Below, in pieces: positions 4,934-14,298 of a stretch of DNA of 15,592 nt. Every line of letters starts with the position of its first letter. Within the stretch, counting starts at the first letter, position 1. The notes below the pieces were generated by a model that was given only the letters and a program-made list of their open reading frames with translations, did not search any database and was not told the DNA's origin. The position numbers were made by a program, and so were the translations under genes. Origin of the DNA: Alphaproteobacteria bacterium (GTDB taxonomy: Bacteria; Pseudomonadota; Alphaproteobacteria; CACIAM-22H2). The stretch covers positions 1 through 15,592 of the forward strand of contig CANMWW010000009.1 in the NCBI GenBank assembly GCA_947500965.1. Direction: 5' to 3'.

Positions 4934-5896
4934 ATGGCTCGGAACAAGATCGCGCTCGTCGGCGCCGGTCAGATCGGCGGCACCCTGGCCCTTCTCGCGG
5001 GCATGAAGGAACTCGGCGACGTCATCCTGCTGGACATCCCTGACGCCGAGGGCGTGGCCAAGGGCAAGGCGCTCGACATCGCCGAGGCCTCGCCGGTCGA
5101 GGGCTTCGACGCGTCCTGCAAGGGCACGTCGAACTACGCCGACATCGCGGGCGCCGACGTCGTGATCGTCACCGCCGGCGTGCCGCGCAAGCCCGGCATG
5201 AGCCGCGACGACCTCATCGGCATCAACACCAAGGTCATGCAGGCCGTCGGCGCGGGCATCAAGGCCCATGCCCCGAACGCCTTCGTGATCGTCATCACCA
5301 ACCCGCTCGACGCGATGGTCGGCGTGATGAAGGACGTCACGGGCTTCCCGGCGAACCGGGTCGTCGGCATGGCCGGCGTGCTCGACTCCGCGCGCTTCCG
5401 CCACTTCCTCGCCGAGGAGTTCAAGGTCTCGGTCGAGGACGTGACCGCGTTCGTGCTCGGCGGCCATGGCGACACGATGGTGCCGCTGGTCCGCTACTCG
5501 ACGGTCGCCGGCATCCCGCTGCCCGACCTCGTCAAGATGGGCTGGACCACGCAGGAGCGCCTCGACAAGATCGTGCAGCGCACCCGCGACGGTGGCGCCG
5601 AGATCGTCAACCTGCTGAAGACCGGCTCGGCCTTCTACGCGCCGGCCTCCTCGGCCATCGCGATGGCGGAGAGCTTCCTGCGCGACAAGAAGCGCCTGCT
5701 TCCCTGCGCGGCGTACCTCTCCGGCCAGTACGGCGTGAGCGGCATGTATGTCGGCGTGCCGGTGATCATCGGCGCCGGCGGCGTCGAGAAGATCGTCGAG
5801 ATCTCCATGACCGACGACGAGAAGAAGATGTTCGACCACTCGGTCAACGCCGTGAAGGGCCTGGTCGACGCCACCAAGAAGCTCATGGGCGGCTGA
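4934..5896 (+). CDS. mdh: Malate dehydrogenase (NAD+, LDH-like type)
   Basis: A 320-residue enzyme for malate + NAD+ to oxaloacetate + NADH, the last TCA step, in the cytoplasm. The Rossmann motif GAGQIGG occupies 10-16, and Asp34 in LLDIPDAEG selects NAD over NADP. The mobile-loop segment GVPRKPGMSRDDL (82-94) carries Arg85 and Arg91, consistent with malate rather than lactate. ITNPLD (121-126), DSAR (151-154, Arg154) and the catalytic His178 in GGHGD complete the active site. Length matches the alphaproteobacterial LDH-like tetrameric MDH. It is the first gene of the mdh-sucCDAB-lpd block, 18 bp before sucC. Confidence 0.98.
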   Translation: MARNKIALVGAGQIGGTLALLAGMKELGDVILLDIPDAEGVAKGKALDIAEASPVEGFDASCKGTSNYADIAGADVVIVTAGVPRKPGMSRDDLIGINTKVMQAVGAGIKAHAPNAFVIVITNPLDAMVGVMKDVTGFPANRVVGMAGVLDSARFRHFLAEEFKVSVEDVTAFVLGGHGDTMVPLVRYSTVAGIPLPDLVKMGWTTQERLDKIVQRTRDGGAEIVNLLKTGSAFYAPASSAIAMAESFLRDKKRLLPCAAYLSGQYGVSGMYVGVPVIIGAGGVEKIVEISMTDDEKKMFDHSVNAVKGLVDATKKLMGG

Positions 5897-5914
5897 GCCG
5901 CCGGAGGTCCGCAC

Positions 5915-7111
<1,197 letters not shown>

Positions 7112-7113
7112 CC

Positions 7114-7989
7114 ATGGCCGTCCTCGTCGACAAGAACACCAGGGTGATCTGCCAGGGCTTCACCGGCGCGCAGGGCACCTTCCACTCCGAGCAGGCGATC
7201 GCCTACGGCACGAAGATGGTCGGCGGCGTGACGCCGGGGAAGGGCGGCTCGAGGCATCTCGACCTCCCGGTCTTCGACACCGTCGCCGCGGCGCGCGAGG
7301 CCACCGGCTGCGACGCATCGGTCATCTACGTCCCGCCGCCCTTCGCCGCGGACGCGATCCTCGAGGCGATCGACGCCGGCATTCCTCTGGTCGTCTGCAT
7401 CACCGAGGGCATCCCCGTGCTCGACATGGTGCGCGTGAAGCGCGCACTCGGCGGCTCGGGCACGCGCCTCGTCGGGCCGAACTGCCCCGGCGTGATCACG
7501 CCGGGCGAGTGCAAGATCGGCATCATGCCGGGCCACATCCACCAGCGCGGCCGAATCGGCATCGTCTCGCGCTCGGGAACGCTGACCTACGAGGCGGTGG
7601 CGCAGACCACCGCCGCGGGCCTCGGCCAGACGACGTGCATCGGCATCGGCGGCGACCCGGTCAACGGGACGAACTTCGTCGACTGCCTCGAGATGTTCGT
7701 CGCCGACCCGGAGACGCAGGGCATCATCATGATCGGCGAGATCGGCGGCGACGCCGAGGTGAAGGGCGCCGAGTTCCTCAAGGCGTCCGGCACGCGCAAG
7801 CCCGTCGTCGGCTTCATCGCCGGCCGCACCGCCCCGCCGGGCCGCCGCATGGGCCATGCCGGCGCGGTGATCTCCGGCGGCAACGACACCGCCGACTTCA
7901 AGGTCGAGGCTATGCGCGCGGCCGGTATCCACGTCGCCGACTCCCCGGCGTCGCTCGGCTCGACGATGCTGAAGGCGATGAAGGGCTGA
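7114..7989 (+). CDS. sucD: Succinyl-CoA synthetase (ADP-forming) alpha subunit
   Basis: A 291-residue subunit holding the CoA site and the phosphorylated histidine. The CoA-binding loop GFTGAQGTFHSEQ is at 15-27, GPNCPG at 121-126, and GRRMGHAGAVI (243-253) contains the active-site His248 that is transiently phosphorylated. Its SD, AAGGAGG (7097-7103), is inside the end of sucC, 10 nt from the start. Size is normal for the family. It is followed by a 139-bp gap before sucA, the largest break inside the operon. Confidence 0.98.
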   Translation: MAVLVDKNTRVICQGFTGAQGTFHSEQAIAYGTKMVGGVTPGKGGSRHLDLPVFDTVAAAREATGCDASVIYVPPPFAADAILEAIDAGIPLVVCITEGIPVLDMVRVKRALGGSGTRLVGPNCPGVITPGECKIGIMPGHIHQRGRIGIVSRSGTLTYEAVAQTTAAGLGQTTCIGIGGDPVNGTNFVDCLEMFVADPETQGIIMIGEIGGDAEVKGAEFLKASGTRKPVVGFIAGRTAPPGRRMGHAGAVISGGNDTADFKVEAMRAAGIHVADSPASLGSTMLKAMKG

Positions 7990-8005
7990 GGCCGCCGCCG
8001 CGGCC
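7990..8005 (+). other. GC hairpin directly after sucD
   Basis: GGCCGC (7990-7995), a CGCC loop and GCGGCC (8000-8005) make a perfect 6-bp stem starting at the first base after the sucD stop. A second possible stem, GAGGC (8015-8019) with GCCTC (8030-8034), follows. There is no U-tract. These could protect the upstream 3' end or attenuate sucA, but may be composition effects. No gene or clear promoter was seen in the rest of the gap to 8128. Confidence 0.35.
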
Positions 8006-8128
8006 GCGCCGGGGGAGGCGCGGGCGCGGGCCTCGGCAGGGAAGGGGTACGGGCAGGGCCGCCGCCCGAGCGCAAGGCGGTCTGAATGCCTGGGCCGGCG
8101 TCGCGCCGCGCCCGATGTGAACGGTGCC

Positions 8129-11032
8129 ATGAACCAGACCCTCGCGACCTTCCTCTCCGGCGCCAACGGCGTCTACATCGCAGAGATGCACGAGCGGTGG
8201 CTCGCCGACCCGCGCTCGGTCGACGCCACCTGGCAGGCGCTGTTCGACGGCCTCGCCGAGGAGGCCGCGGCCGTCGGCGCCGAGATCCGCGGGCCGTCCT
8301 GGTCGCGCGGGCCGCGCGCCGTCGTCGTCGGCGCCGTGGAGCCCGAGCCTGCCGCGAAGCGCGGCGCGAAGGGCGCGGCCGCGCCCGCCGCCGCCAAGGC
8401 CGGCGCGACGCCCGAGCAGGTCCAGTCCGCGACGCGCGATTCCGTGCGCGCGCTGATGCTCATCCGCGCCTATCGCATCCGCGGGCACCTCGAGGCCAAC
8501 CTCGACCCGCTGGCGCTCAAGCCGCGCGAGCGCCATCCCGAGCTCGAGCCCGCGAGCTACGGCTTCACAGAAGCCGACATGGACCGCCCGATCTTCATCG
8601 ACGGCGTCCTCGGCCTCCACACGCCGACGCTGCGCGAGATCATGCAGGTCCTGCGCGAGACCTATTGCGGCTCGATTGGCGTCGAGTTCATGCACATGTC
8701 GGATCCGGAGCAGAAGGCCTGGATCCAGGAGCGCATCGAGTCGATCCGCAACCACACGGAATTCACGGCGAAGGGCAAGAAGGCGATCCTCGAGCGCCTG
8801 ACCGCCGCCGAGAAGTTCGAGCAGTTCCTCGACAGGAAGTACACGGGCACCAAGCGCTTCGGGCTCGAGGGCGGCGAGGCGACGATCCCGGCGCTCGAGC
8901 AGATCCTCAAGCGCGGCGGCCAGCTCGGCCTGCGCGAGGTCTGCATCGGCATGCCGCATCGCGGCCGCCTCAACGTCCTTGCGAACTTCATGTCGAAGCC
9001 CTACGCGGCGATCTTCTCCGAGTTCCAGGGCATTCCCGCGAATCCCGAGGACGTGCAGGGCTCGGGCGACGTGAAGTACCACATGGGCACCTCCGCCGAC
9101 CGCGAGTTCGACGGCAACGTCGTGCACCTGTCGCTGCAGGCCAACCCCTCGCACCTCGAGGCCGTGAACCCTGTCGTGCTCGGCAAGGTGCGCGCCAAGC
9201 AGATGCAGCGCATGCAGGCCAGTCCCGCGCTCTCGCGCGAGGACGCGATGGGCGAGGTGATGGCGATCCTCATGCATGGCGACGCCGCCTTCGCCGGCCA
9301 GGGCCTGGTCGGCGAGACGCTGATGCTTTCCGAGCTCAAGGGCTACCGCGTCGGCGGCACGATCCACTTCATCGTCAACAACCAGATCGGCTTCACGACC
9401 TCGCCGCAGTACTCGCGCTCGTCGCCCTACCCGACCGACGTCGGCAAGATGATCATGTCGCCGATCTTCCACGTGAACGGCGACGACGCCGAGGCCGTGG
9501 TCCATGTCGCGCGCATCGCGACGGAGTTCCGGCAGCGCTTCAAGAAGGACGTCATCATCGACATGATGTGCTACCGGCGGCACGGGCATAACGAGTCCGA
9601 CGAGCCGGGCTTCACGCAGCCGCAGATGTACCGCGCGATCGCCGCGCACCCGACGACGCGCGAGATCTACGCGCGCCGCCTCGTCTCCGAGGGCACGCTC
9701 TCGAACGAGGAGGCCGACGCGGTCGCCTCCGACTTCCAGGCCCATCTCGAGGTCCAGTTCGAGGCCGCGAAGGCCTACAAGCCCAACAAGGCGGACTGGC
9801 TCGAGGGCAAGTGGACCGGCATGGAGGTCGCCTCGGGCGAGGATCGCCGCGGCGACACGGCCGTGCCGGGCGACCTGCTGAAGCTCGTCGCCGACGCGCT
9901 GACGCGCGTGCCCGAGACGCATCTGATCCACCGCACGCTGCGCCGCGTCCTCGACGCGCGCCAGCGCGCGCTGCAGGCCGGCAGCGGCCTCGACTGGGCG
10001 ACCGCCGAGGCGCTCGCCTTCGGGACGCTGCTCGCCGAGGGCACGCCGGTGCGCCTCTCCGGCCAGGATTCCGGCCGCGGCACCTTCTCGCAGCGCCATT
10101 CCGTGCTCGTCGACCAGGAGGGCGAGGAGCGATACCTGCCGCTCAACCACATCCGCGATGGCCAGGCGCAGTTCGAGGTGATCGATTCGCCGCTCTCCGA
10201 GTTCGGCGTGCTCGGCTTCGACTACGGCTACTCGCTGGCGGAGCCGAACGCACTGGTCCTCTGGGAGGGCCAGTTCGGCGACTTCGTGAACGGCGCGCAG
10301 GTGATGATCGACCAGTTCATCTGCTCGTCCGAGTCGAAGTGGCTGCGCATGTCGGGCCTGGTGATGCTGCTGCCGCATGGCTACGAGGGGCAGGGGCCGG
10401 AGCATTCCTCCGCGCGCCCCGAGCGCTTCCTGCAGCTCTCGGCGGAGGACAACTGGCAGGTCGTCAACCTGACGACCCCGGCCAACTACTTCCACGCGCT
10501 GCGCCGCCAGGTGCGCCGCCCGTTCCGCAAGCCGCTGGTCGTGATGACGCCGAAGTCGCTGCTGCGCCACAAGCTGGCGACGTCCGCGCTCGCCGACATG
10601 GGCCCGGGCACGACCTTCCACCGCGTGCTGCCCGAGGCGGGCAAGCTCGTCGCCGACGCCAAGGTGCGCCGCGTCGTGCTCTGCACGGGCAAGGTCTACT
10701 ACGACCTGCTCGAGGAGCGGGAGAAGCGCGGCGTCACGGACGTGGCGCTGCTGCGCGTCGAGCAGCTCTATCCCTTCCCGTTCCGCACGCTGGAGAAGGA
10801 ACTCCAGCGCTACCGCAAGGCGGAGGTCGTCTGGTGCCAGGAGGAGCCCTACAACATGGGCGCCTGGCATTTCGTCGACCGCCGCATCGAGCAGGCGCTC
10901 TCGGCGATCGACGTCGCCGCGAAGCGCCCGCGCTATGTCGGGCGCCCGGAGGCCGCGTCGCCGGCCACGGGCCTCTACAAGCGCCACAACCAGGAACAGG
11001 CGAAGCTCGTCGACGAGGCCCTCAAGGCCTGA
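8129..11032 (+). CDS. sucA: 2-oxoglutarate dehydrogenase E1 component
   Basis: A 967-residue thiamine-diphosphate enzyme that decarboxylates 2-oxoglutarate and transfers the succinyl group to the SucB lipoyl arm. The N-terminal segment FLSGANGVYIAEMHERWLAD (8-27) is the known E2-docking region, followed by an Ala/Pro/Lys linker (about 66-97). GMPHRGRLNVLANF (274-287) supplies His277/Arg278 at the active site. HGDAAFAGQG (383-392) with IVNNQIGFTT (415-424) is the ThDP-Mg motif. The C-terminus has the typical WCQEEPYNMGAWHFV. The ATG at 8129 is preferred over an in-frame GTG at 8117; neither has a strong SD. Length is slightly longer than E. coli SucA (933). It is separated from sucB by 30 bp. 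Confidence 0.97.
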   Translation: MNQTLATFLSGANGVYIAEMHERWLADPRSVDATWQALFDGLAEEAAAVGAEIRGPSWSRGPRAVVVGAVEPEPAAKRGAKGAAAPAAAKAGATPEQVQSATRDSVRALMLIRAYRIRGHLEANLDPLALKPRERHPELEPASYGFTEADMDRPIFIDGVLGLHTPTLREIMQVLRETYCGSIGVEFMHMSDPEQKAWIQERIESIRNHTEFTAKGKKAILERLTAAEKFEQFLDRKYTGTKRFGLEGGEATIPALEQILKRGGQLGLREVCIGMPHRGRLNVLANFMSKPYAAIFSEFQGIPANPEDVQGSGDVKYHMGTSADREFDGNVVHLSLQANPSHLEAVNPVVLGKVRAKQMQRMQASPALSREDAMGEVMAILMHGDAAFAGQGLVGETLMLSELKGYRVGGTIHFIVNNQIGFTTSPQYSRSSPYPTDVGKMIMSPIFHVNGDDAEAVVHVARIATEFRQRFKKDVIIDMMCYRRHGHNESDEPGFTQPQMYRAIAAHPTTREIYARRLVSEGTLSNEEADAVASDFQAHLEVQFEAAKAYKPNKADWLEGKWTGMEVASGEDRRGDTAVPGDLLKLVADALTRVPETHLIHRTLRRVLDARQRALQAGSGLDWATAEALAFGTLLAEGTPVRLSGQDSGRGTFSQRHSVLVDQEGEERYLPLNHIRDGQAQFEVIDSPLSEFGVLGFDYGYSLAEPNALVLWEGQFGDFVNGAQVMIDQFICSSESKWLRMSGLVMLLPHGYEGQGPEHSSARPERFLQLSAEDNWQVVNLTTPANYFHALRRQVRRPFRKPLVVMTPKSLLRHKLATSALADMGPGTTFHRVLPEAGKLVADAKVRRVVLCTGKVYYDLLEEREKRGVTDVALLRVEQLYPFPFRTLEKELQRYRKAEVVWCQEEPYNMGAWHFVDRRIEQALSAIDVAAKRPRYVGRPEAASPATGLYKRHNQEQAKLVDEALKA

Positions 11033-11062
11033 CGTCGCGCGACATCTGAAAGGACGAAGGAC

Positions 11063-12265
11063 ATGGCGGTCGAGATCAAGGTGCCAACGCTCGGCGAATC
11101 GGTGACCGAGGCAACCGTTGCCAAGTGGTTCAAGCAGGCGGGCGAGGCCGTCGCCGCCGACGAGCCGCTGGTCGAGCTCGAGACCGACAAGGTCACGGTC
11201 GAGGTGCCCGCGCCGTCGGCCGGCACCATCGCCGAGATCAAGGCCCCGGCCGGCACGACCGTGAATGTCGGCGCGCTGCTCGGCACGATCGCGCCGGGCG
11301 CGGCACCCGCGAAGGCGGCCGCCAGGCCCGCGGCCGCCGCAGCCGCCGCGAAGCCCGCGCCCGCGCCGGCCCCGGCGCCCGCCGCGCCCGCGAAGGAGCC
11401 CGGCCCCGCCGCGCGCAAGATGATGGCGGAGACCGGCGTCGCCCCGGCCTCCGGCTCGGGCAAGGACGGCCGCGTCACCAAGGCCGACGTGATGGCGGCG
11501 ATCGCCTCGCCCGCCCCCGCGGCGGCGCCGGCCGCCTCCGCGCCCGCCGCGCCGCGCCAGGCCGGCGCCGGCGAGGAGCGGGTCAAGATGACCCGCCTGC
11601 GCAAGCGCATCGCCGAGCGCCTGAAGCAGGCGCAGAACAACGCCGCCATGCTCACGACCTTCAACGAGGCGGACATGGGCGCGGTGATGGCCCTGCGCGC
11701 GAAGTACAACGAGGCCTTCGAGAAGCGCCACGGCGTGAAGCTCGGCTTCATGTCGTTCTTCGTGAAGGCCTGCGTCGCGGCGCTGAAGGAGATCCCGGCG
11801 GTCAACGCCGAGATCGACGGCGACGACATCGTCTACAAGAACCGCTACGACATCGGCGTCGCGGTCGGCACCGAGCAGGGCCTCGTCGTGCCGGTCGTGC
11901 GCGGCTGCGACGCGATGGGCCTCGCCGAGATCGAGAAGGCGATCGCCGCCTATGGCCGCAAGGCCCGCGACGGCAAGATCGCGCTCGACGACCTCGCCGG
12001 CGGCACGTTCACGATCTCCAATGGCGGCATCTACGGCTCGCTGATGTCGACGCCGATCCTCAACCCGCCGCAGTCCGGCATCCTCGGCATGCACAAGATC
12101 CAGAACCGGCCCGTGGCGGTCGGCGACCGGATCGAGATCCGCCCGATGATGTACCTGGCGCTCTCGTACGATCACCGCATCGTCGACGGCAAGGAGGCGG
12201 TGACCTTCCTCGTGCGCATCAAGGACGCGATCGAGGATCCGCAGCGCCTGATGCTCGACATGTGA
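11063..12265 (+). CDS. sucB: Dihydrolipoyllysine succinyltransferase (2-oxoglutarate dehydrogenase E2)
   Basis: A 400-residue core subunit that carries the succinyl group on lipoyl-lysine and passes it to CoA. A single lipoyl domain occupies 1-76, with ELETDKVTVE placing the lipoylated Lys43. An Ala/Pro linker follows (about 78-112). The peripheral subunit-binding domain GPAARKMMAETGV...GRVTKADVMAAI spans 114-147, then a second linker, and the catalytic domain runs from about 171. SYDHRIVDG (368-376) provides the acyltransferase His371 and Asp375. AAAGGA (11049-11054) is the SD, 8 nt from the ATG. One lipoyl domain and the MAVEIKVPTLGESV start distinguish it from the pyruvate dehydrogenase E2. 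Confidence 0.98.
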   Translation: MAVEIKVPTLGESVTEATVAKWFKQAGEAVAADEPLVELETDKVTVEVPAPSAGTIAEIKAPAGTTVNVGALLGTIAPGAAPAKAAARPAAAAAAAKPAPAPAPAPAAPAKEPGPAARKMMAETGVAPASGSGKDGRVTKADVMAAIASPAPAAAPAASAPAAPRQAGAGEERVKMTRLRKRIAERLKQAQNNAAMLTTFNEADMGAVMALRAKYNEAFEKRHGVKLGFMSFFVKACVAALKEIPAVNAEIDGDDIVYKNRYDIGVAVGTEQGLVVPVVRGCDAMGLAEIEKAIAAYGRKARDGKIALDDLAGGTFTISNGGIYGSLMSTPILNPPQSGILGMHKIQNRPVAVGDRIEIRPMMYLALSYDHRIVDGKEAVTFLVRIKDAIEDPQRLMLDM

Positions 12266-12270
12266 CGGCT

Positions 12271-12294
12271 GGGCGGCGCCGCGGCGCGCCGCCC
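12271..12294 (+). other. Strong intercistronic hairpin between sucB and lpd
   Basis: GGGCGGCGC (12271-12279) and GCGCCGCCC (12286-12294) are perfect 9-bp complementary arms around CGCGGC. The stem starts 6 nt after the sucB stop and ends 22 nt before the lpd ATG, so it leaves the lpd SD free. No U-tract follows, so full termination is unlikely. Protection of the sucB 3' end or partial attenuation of lpd is plausible (inference). Confidence 0.6.
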
Positions 12295-12316
12295 GCCCTA
12301 TCGCGAAAGGTGGAAC

Positions 12317-13711
12317 ATGGCTGGTGATTCCTTCGACCTCGTCGTCATCGGCGCCGGGCCCGGCGGATATGTCTGCGCGATCCGCGCGGCGCAGCTCGGC
12401 ATGAAGGTGGCCTGCGTCGAGAAGCGCGCCACGCTCGGCGGCACCTGCCTCAACGTGGGGTGCATCCCCTCGAAGGCGCTGCTGCAGGCCTCGGAGAAGT
12501 TCCACGAGGCCGGGCACGGGCTCGCGGCCTTCGGCGTCAAGGTCGGCAAGGTCGAGCTCGACCTCGCGGCGATGATGGCGCACAAGGACAAGGTCGTGGA
12601 CGCCAACGTGAAGGGCGTCGAGTTCCTGTTCCGCAAGAACAAGGTCGAGTGGGTCAAGGGCGCGGCGCGCATCGCCGGCCCGGGCAGGGTCGCGGTCGGC
12701 GAGCGCGTGCTCGAGGCCCGCGCCATCGTGATCGCCACGGGCTCCGAGGTCTCGCCGCTGCGCGGCATCGACATCGACGAGAAGAAGATCGTCTCCTCCA
12801 CCGGCGCGCTGGAGCTCGGCGCGGTGCCGAAGGCGATGGCCGTGATCGGCGGCGGCGTGATCGGCCTCGAGATGGCCTCTGTCTGGCAGCGCCTCGGCGC
12901 GAAGGTGACCGTGGTCGAGTTCCTCGACCGCATCCTGCCGGGCATGGACGGCGAGGTCTCGAAGCAGACGCAGCGCATCCTCGCGCGCCAGGGCATCGAG
13001 TTCAGGCTCTCGACCAAGGTCACCGGCGCCGACAGCGGCGGCGCGGGCGTGGCGCTGTCGCTCGAGCCTGCCGCCGGCGGCGAGAAGTCGGAGCTGAAGG
13101 TCGACGTCGTGCTCGTCGCGGTCGGCCGGCGCCCGCATGTCGAGGGGCTCGGCCTGAAGGAGGCCGGCGTCGCGCTCGACGACAAGGGCCGCATCGCGAC
13201 CTCGGCGCATTTCGAGACGAGCGTGAAGGGCATCTACGCGATCGGCGACGCCATCGCCGGGCCGATGCTCGCGCACAAGGCCGAGGACGAGGGCGTGGCC
13301 GTGGCCGAGATCCTCGCCGGCCAGAAGCCGCACGTGAACTACGACGCGATCCCGGGCGTGGTCTACACCTGGCCCGAGGTCGCGGCGGTCGGCGCCACCG
13401 AGGAGCAGCTCAGGCAGGCGGGCACGGAATACCGCGTCGGCAAGTTCCCCTTCACCGCCAACGGCCGCGCGCGCGCGATGAACATGACCGACGGCTTCGT
13501 GAAGATCCTCGCGGACAAGGCGACGGACCGCGTGCTGGGCGTCCACATCGTCGGCCCGAACGCCGGCGACCTCATCGCGGAGCTCGCGCTGGCGATGGAG
13601 TTCGGCGCCTCCGCCGAGGACATCGCGCGCACCTGCCACGCGCACCCGACGCTGAACGAGACGGTCAAGGAAGCCGCGCTCGCCGTCGACGGCCGGCCGA
13701 TCCACATCTGA
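12317..13711 (+). CDS. lpd: Dihydrolipoyl dehydrogenase (E3)
   Basis: A 464-residue flavoprotein that reoxidises dihydrolipoamide on SucB with NAD+. The FAD-binding motif GAGPGG is at 12-17. The redox disulfide is in GGTCLNVGCIPSK (Cys44, Cys49). AVIGGGVIGLEMASVW is the NAD-binding motif in the middle, YAIGDAI the second FAD contact, and CHAHPTLNE near the C-terminus supplies the His443-Glu448 pair of the catalytic base. AAAGGTGG (12306-12313) is the SD. Being last in the suc operon it is the E3 expected for the 2-oxoglutarate complex, though it may also serve other lipoyl complexes if no other lpd exists in the genome. Confidence 0.98.
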   Translation: MAGDSFDLVVIGAGPGGYVCAIRAAQLGMKVACVEKRATLGGTCLNVGCIPSKALLQASEKFHEAGHGLAAFGVKVGKVELDLAAMMAHKDKVVDANVKGVEFLFRKNKVEWVKGAARIAGPGRVAVGERVLEARAIVIATGSEVSPLRGIDIDEKKIVSSTGALELGAVPKAMAVIGGGVIGLEMASVWQRLGAKVTVVEFLDRILPGMDGEVSKQTQRILARQGIEFRLSTKVTGADSGGAGVALSLEPAAGGEKSELKVDVVLVAVGRRPHVEGLGLKEAGVALDDKGRIATSAHFETSVKGIYAIGDAIAGPMLAHKAEDEGVAVAEILAGQKPHVNYDAIPGVVYTWPEVAAVGATEEQLRQAGTEYRVGKFPFTANGRARAMNMTDGFVKILADKATDRVLGVHIVGPNAGDLIAELALAMEFGASAEDIARTCHAHPTLNETVKEAALAVDGRPIHI

Positions 13712-13717
13712 GCCGTG

Positions 13718-13739
13718 CCCGCGCCCGGGCGGGCGCGGG
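13718..13739. terminator. Bidirectional hairpin terminator after lpd
   Basis: CCCGCGCCC (13718-13726) and GGGCGCGGG (13731-13739) are perfect 9-bp arms around GGGC. The structure fills nearly the whole 28-bp gap between the lpd stop and the stop of the convergent acetyltransferase gene, abutting the latter. There is no poly-T on either side, as often in very GC-rich genomes. The location strongly suggests termination for both strands. Confidence 0.7.
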
Positions 13740-14297
13740 TCAGAGCGCGACCCAGAAGGCGAGCTTCGTCTTCCCGCCGGGGCGCATCGGCGGCTCGTCC
13801 GCCTTGCGCTCGCCGCCGTTGCGCTCGATGACGCGCCGCGAGGCGTCGTTGTCCTCGTCGCAGGTGATCCGGACGCGGCGCAGGCCGGTGCCCGCGGCGC
13901 GGATCTCGTCGAGCATCAGCGCGAGCGCGGCCGTTGCCATGCCGCGCCGCCGCTTCCAGGGCGCCACCGAGTAGCCGACATGGCCCGAGCAGTAGGCGGG
14001 CAGTTCCTCCGTCCCCGGCTGGTGGCGGAAGTTGATGCTGCCGCAGACCTCGCCGTCGTCCATCCAGCGCACGAAGCCGGGCAGGCGCGGCACCAGGCTG
14101 CCGTCATCCAGCCTGATGCGCCCGCGCGCGCGGCGCAGCTTGTCGAGGAAGGCGCCGGGATCGGCGGCGATGGCGCGCAGCTGCGCCGCGCTCACGTCCT
14201 GCGCGCTGTCCGGCGACCAGCCGCGCGCGAGTGCGCGCGCATAGGCGGGCAGCAGCTCGCGCGAGGGCACGCGCAGCGCGAGCCGCCCCGGCTGCAT
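13740..14297 (-). CDS. GNAT-family N-acetyltransferase
   Basis: A 185-residue GCN5-related acetyltransferase using acetyl-CoA; substrate unknown. Motif A is GYSVAPWKRRRGMATAALALML (108-129), where Arg116-Arg118 and Gly119-Met120-Ala121 form the pyrophosphate-binding turn. Motif B is TCDEDNDASRRVIERNGGE (145-163), with the conserved Asn150 and Asn160-Gly161. The N-terminal half, ending in VCGSINFRH, matches the beta-sheet that carries the acceptor site in single-domain GNATs of about 180 residues. Its ATG begins one base after the stop of the upstream GST-like gene (TGA-g-ATG on the minus strand), so translation is probably coupled. It is convergent with lpd and unrelated to the TCA block in function. 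Confidence 0.88.
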   Translation of the reverse strand: MQPGRLALRVPSRELLPAYARALARGWSPDSAQDVSAAQLRAIAADPGAFLDKLRRARGRIRLDDGSLVPRLPGFVRWMDDGEVCGSINFRHQPGTEELPAYCSGHVGYSVAPWKRRRGMATAALALMLDEIRAAGTGLRRVRITCDEDNDASRRVIERNGGERKADEPPMRPGGKTKLAFWVAL

Positions 14298-14298
14298 C

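Noticed and set aside
7910..13705. A 1931-codon open frame on the minus strand opposite sucD-sucA-sucB-lpd
   Set aside because: It is rich in Arg, His, Ala, Leu, Gly and Asp and mirrors the codon positions of four clearly identified genes. In very GC-rich DNA stop codons are rare in this antisense frame. No domain was recognised.
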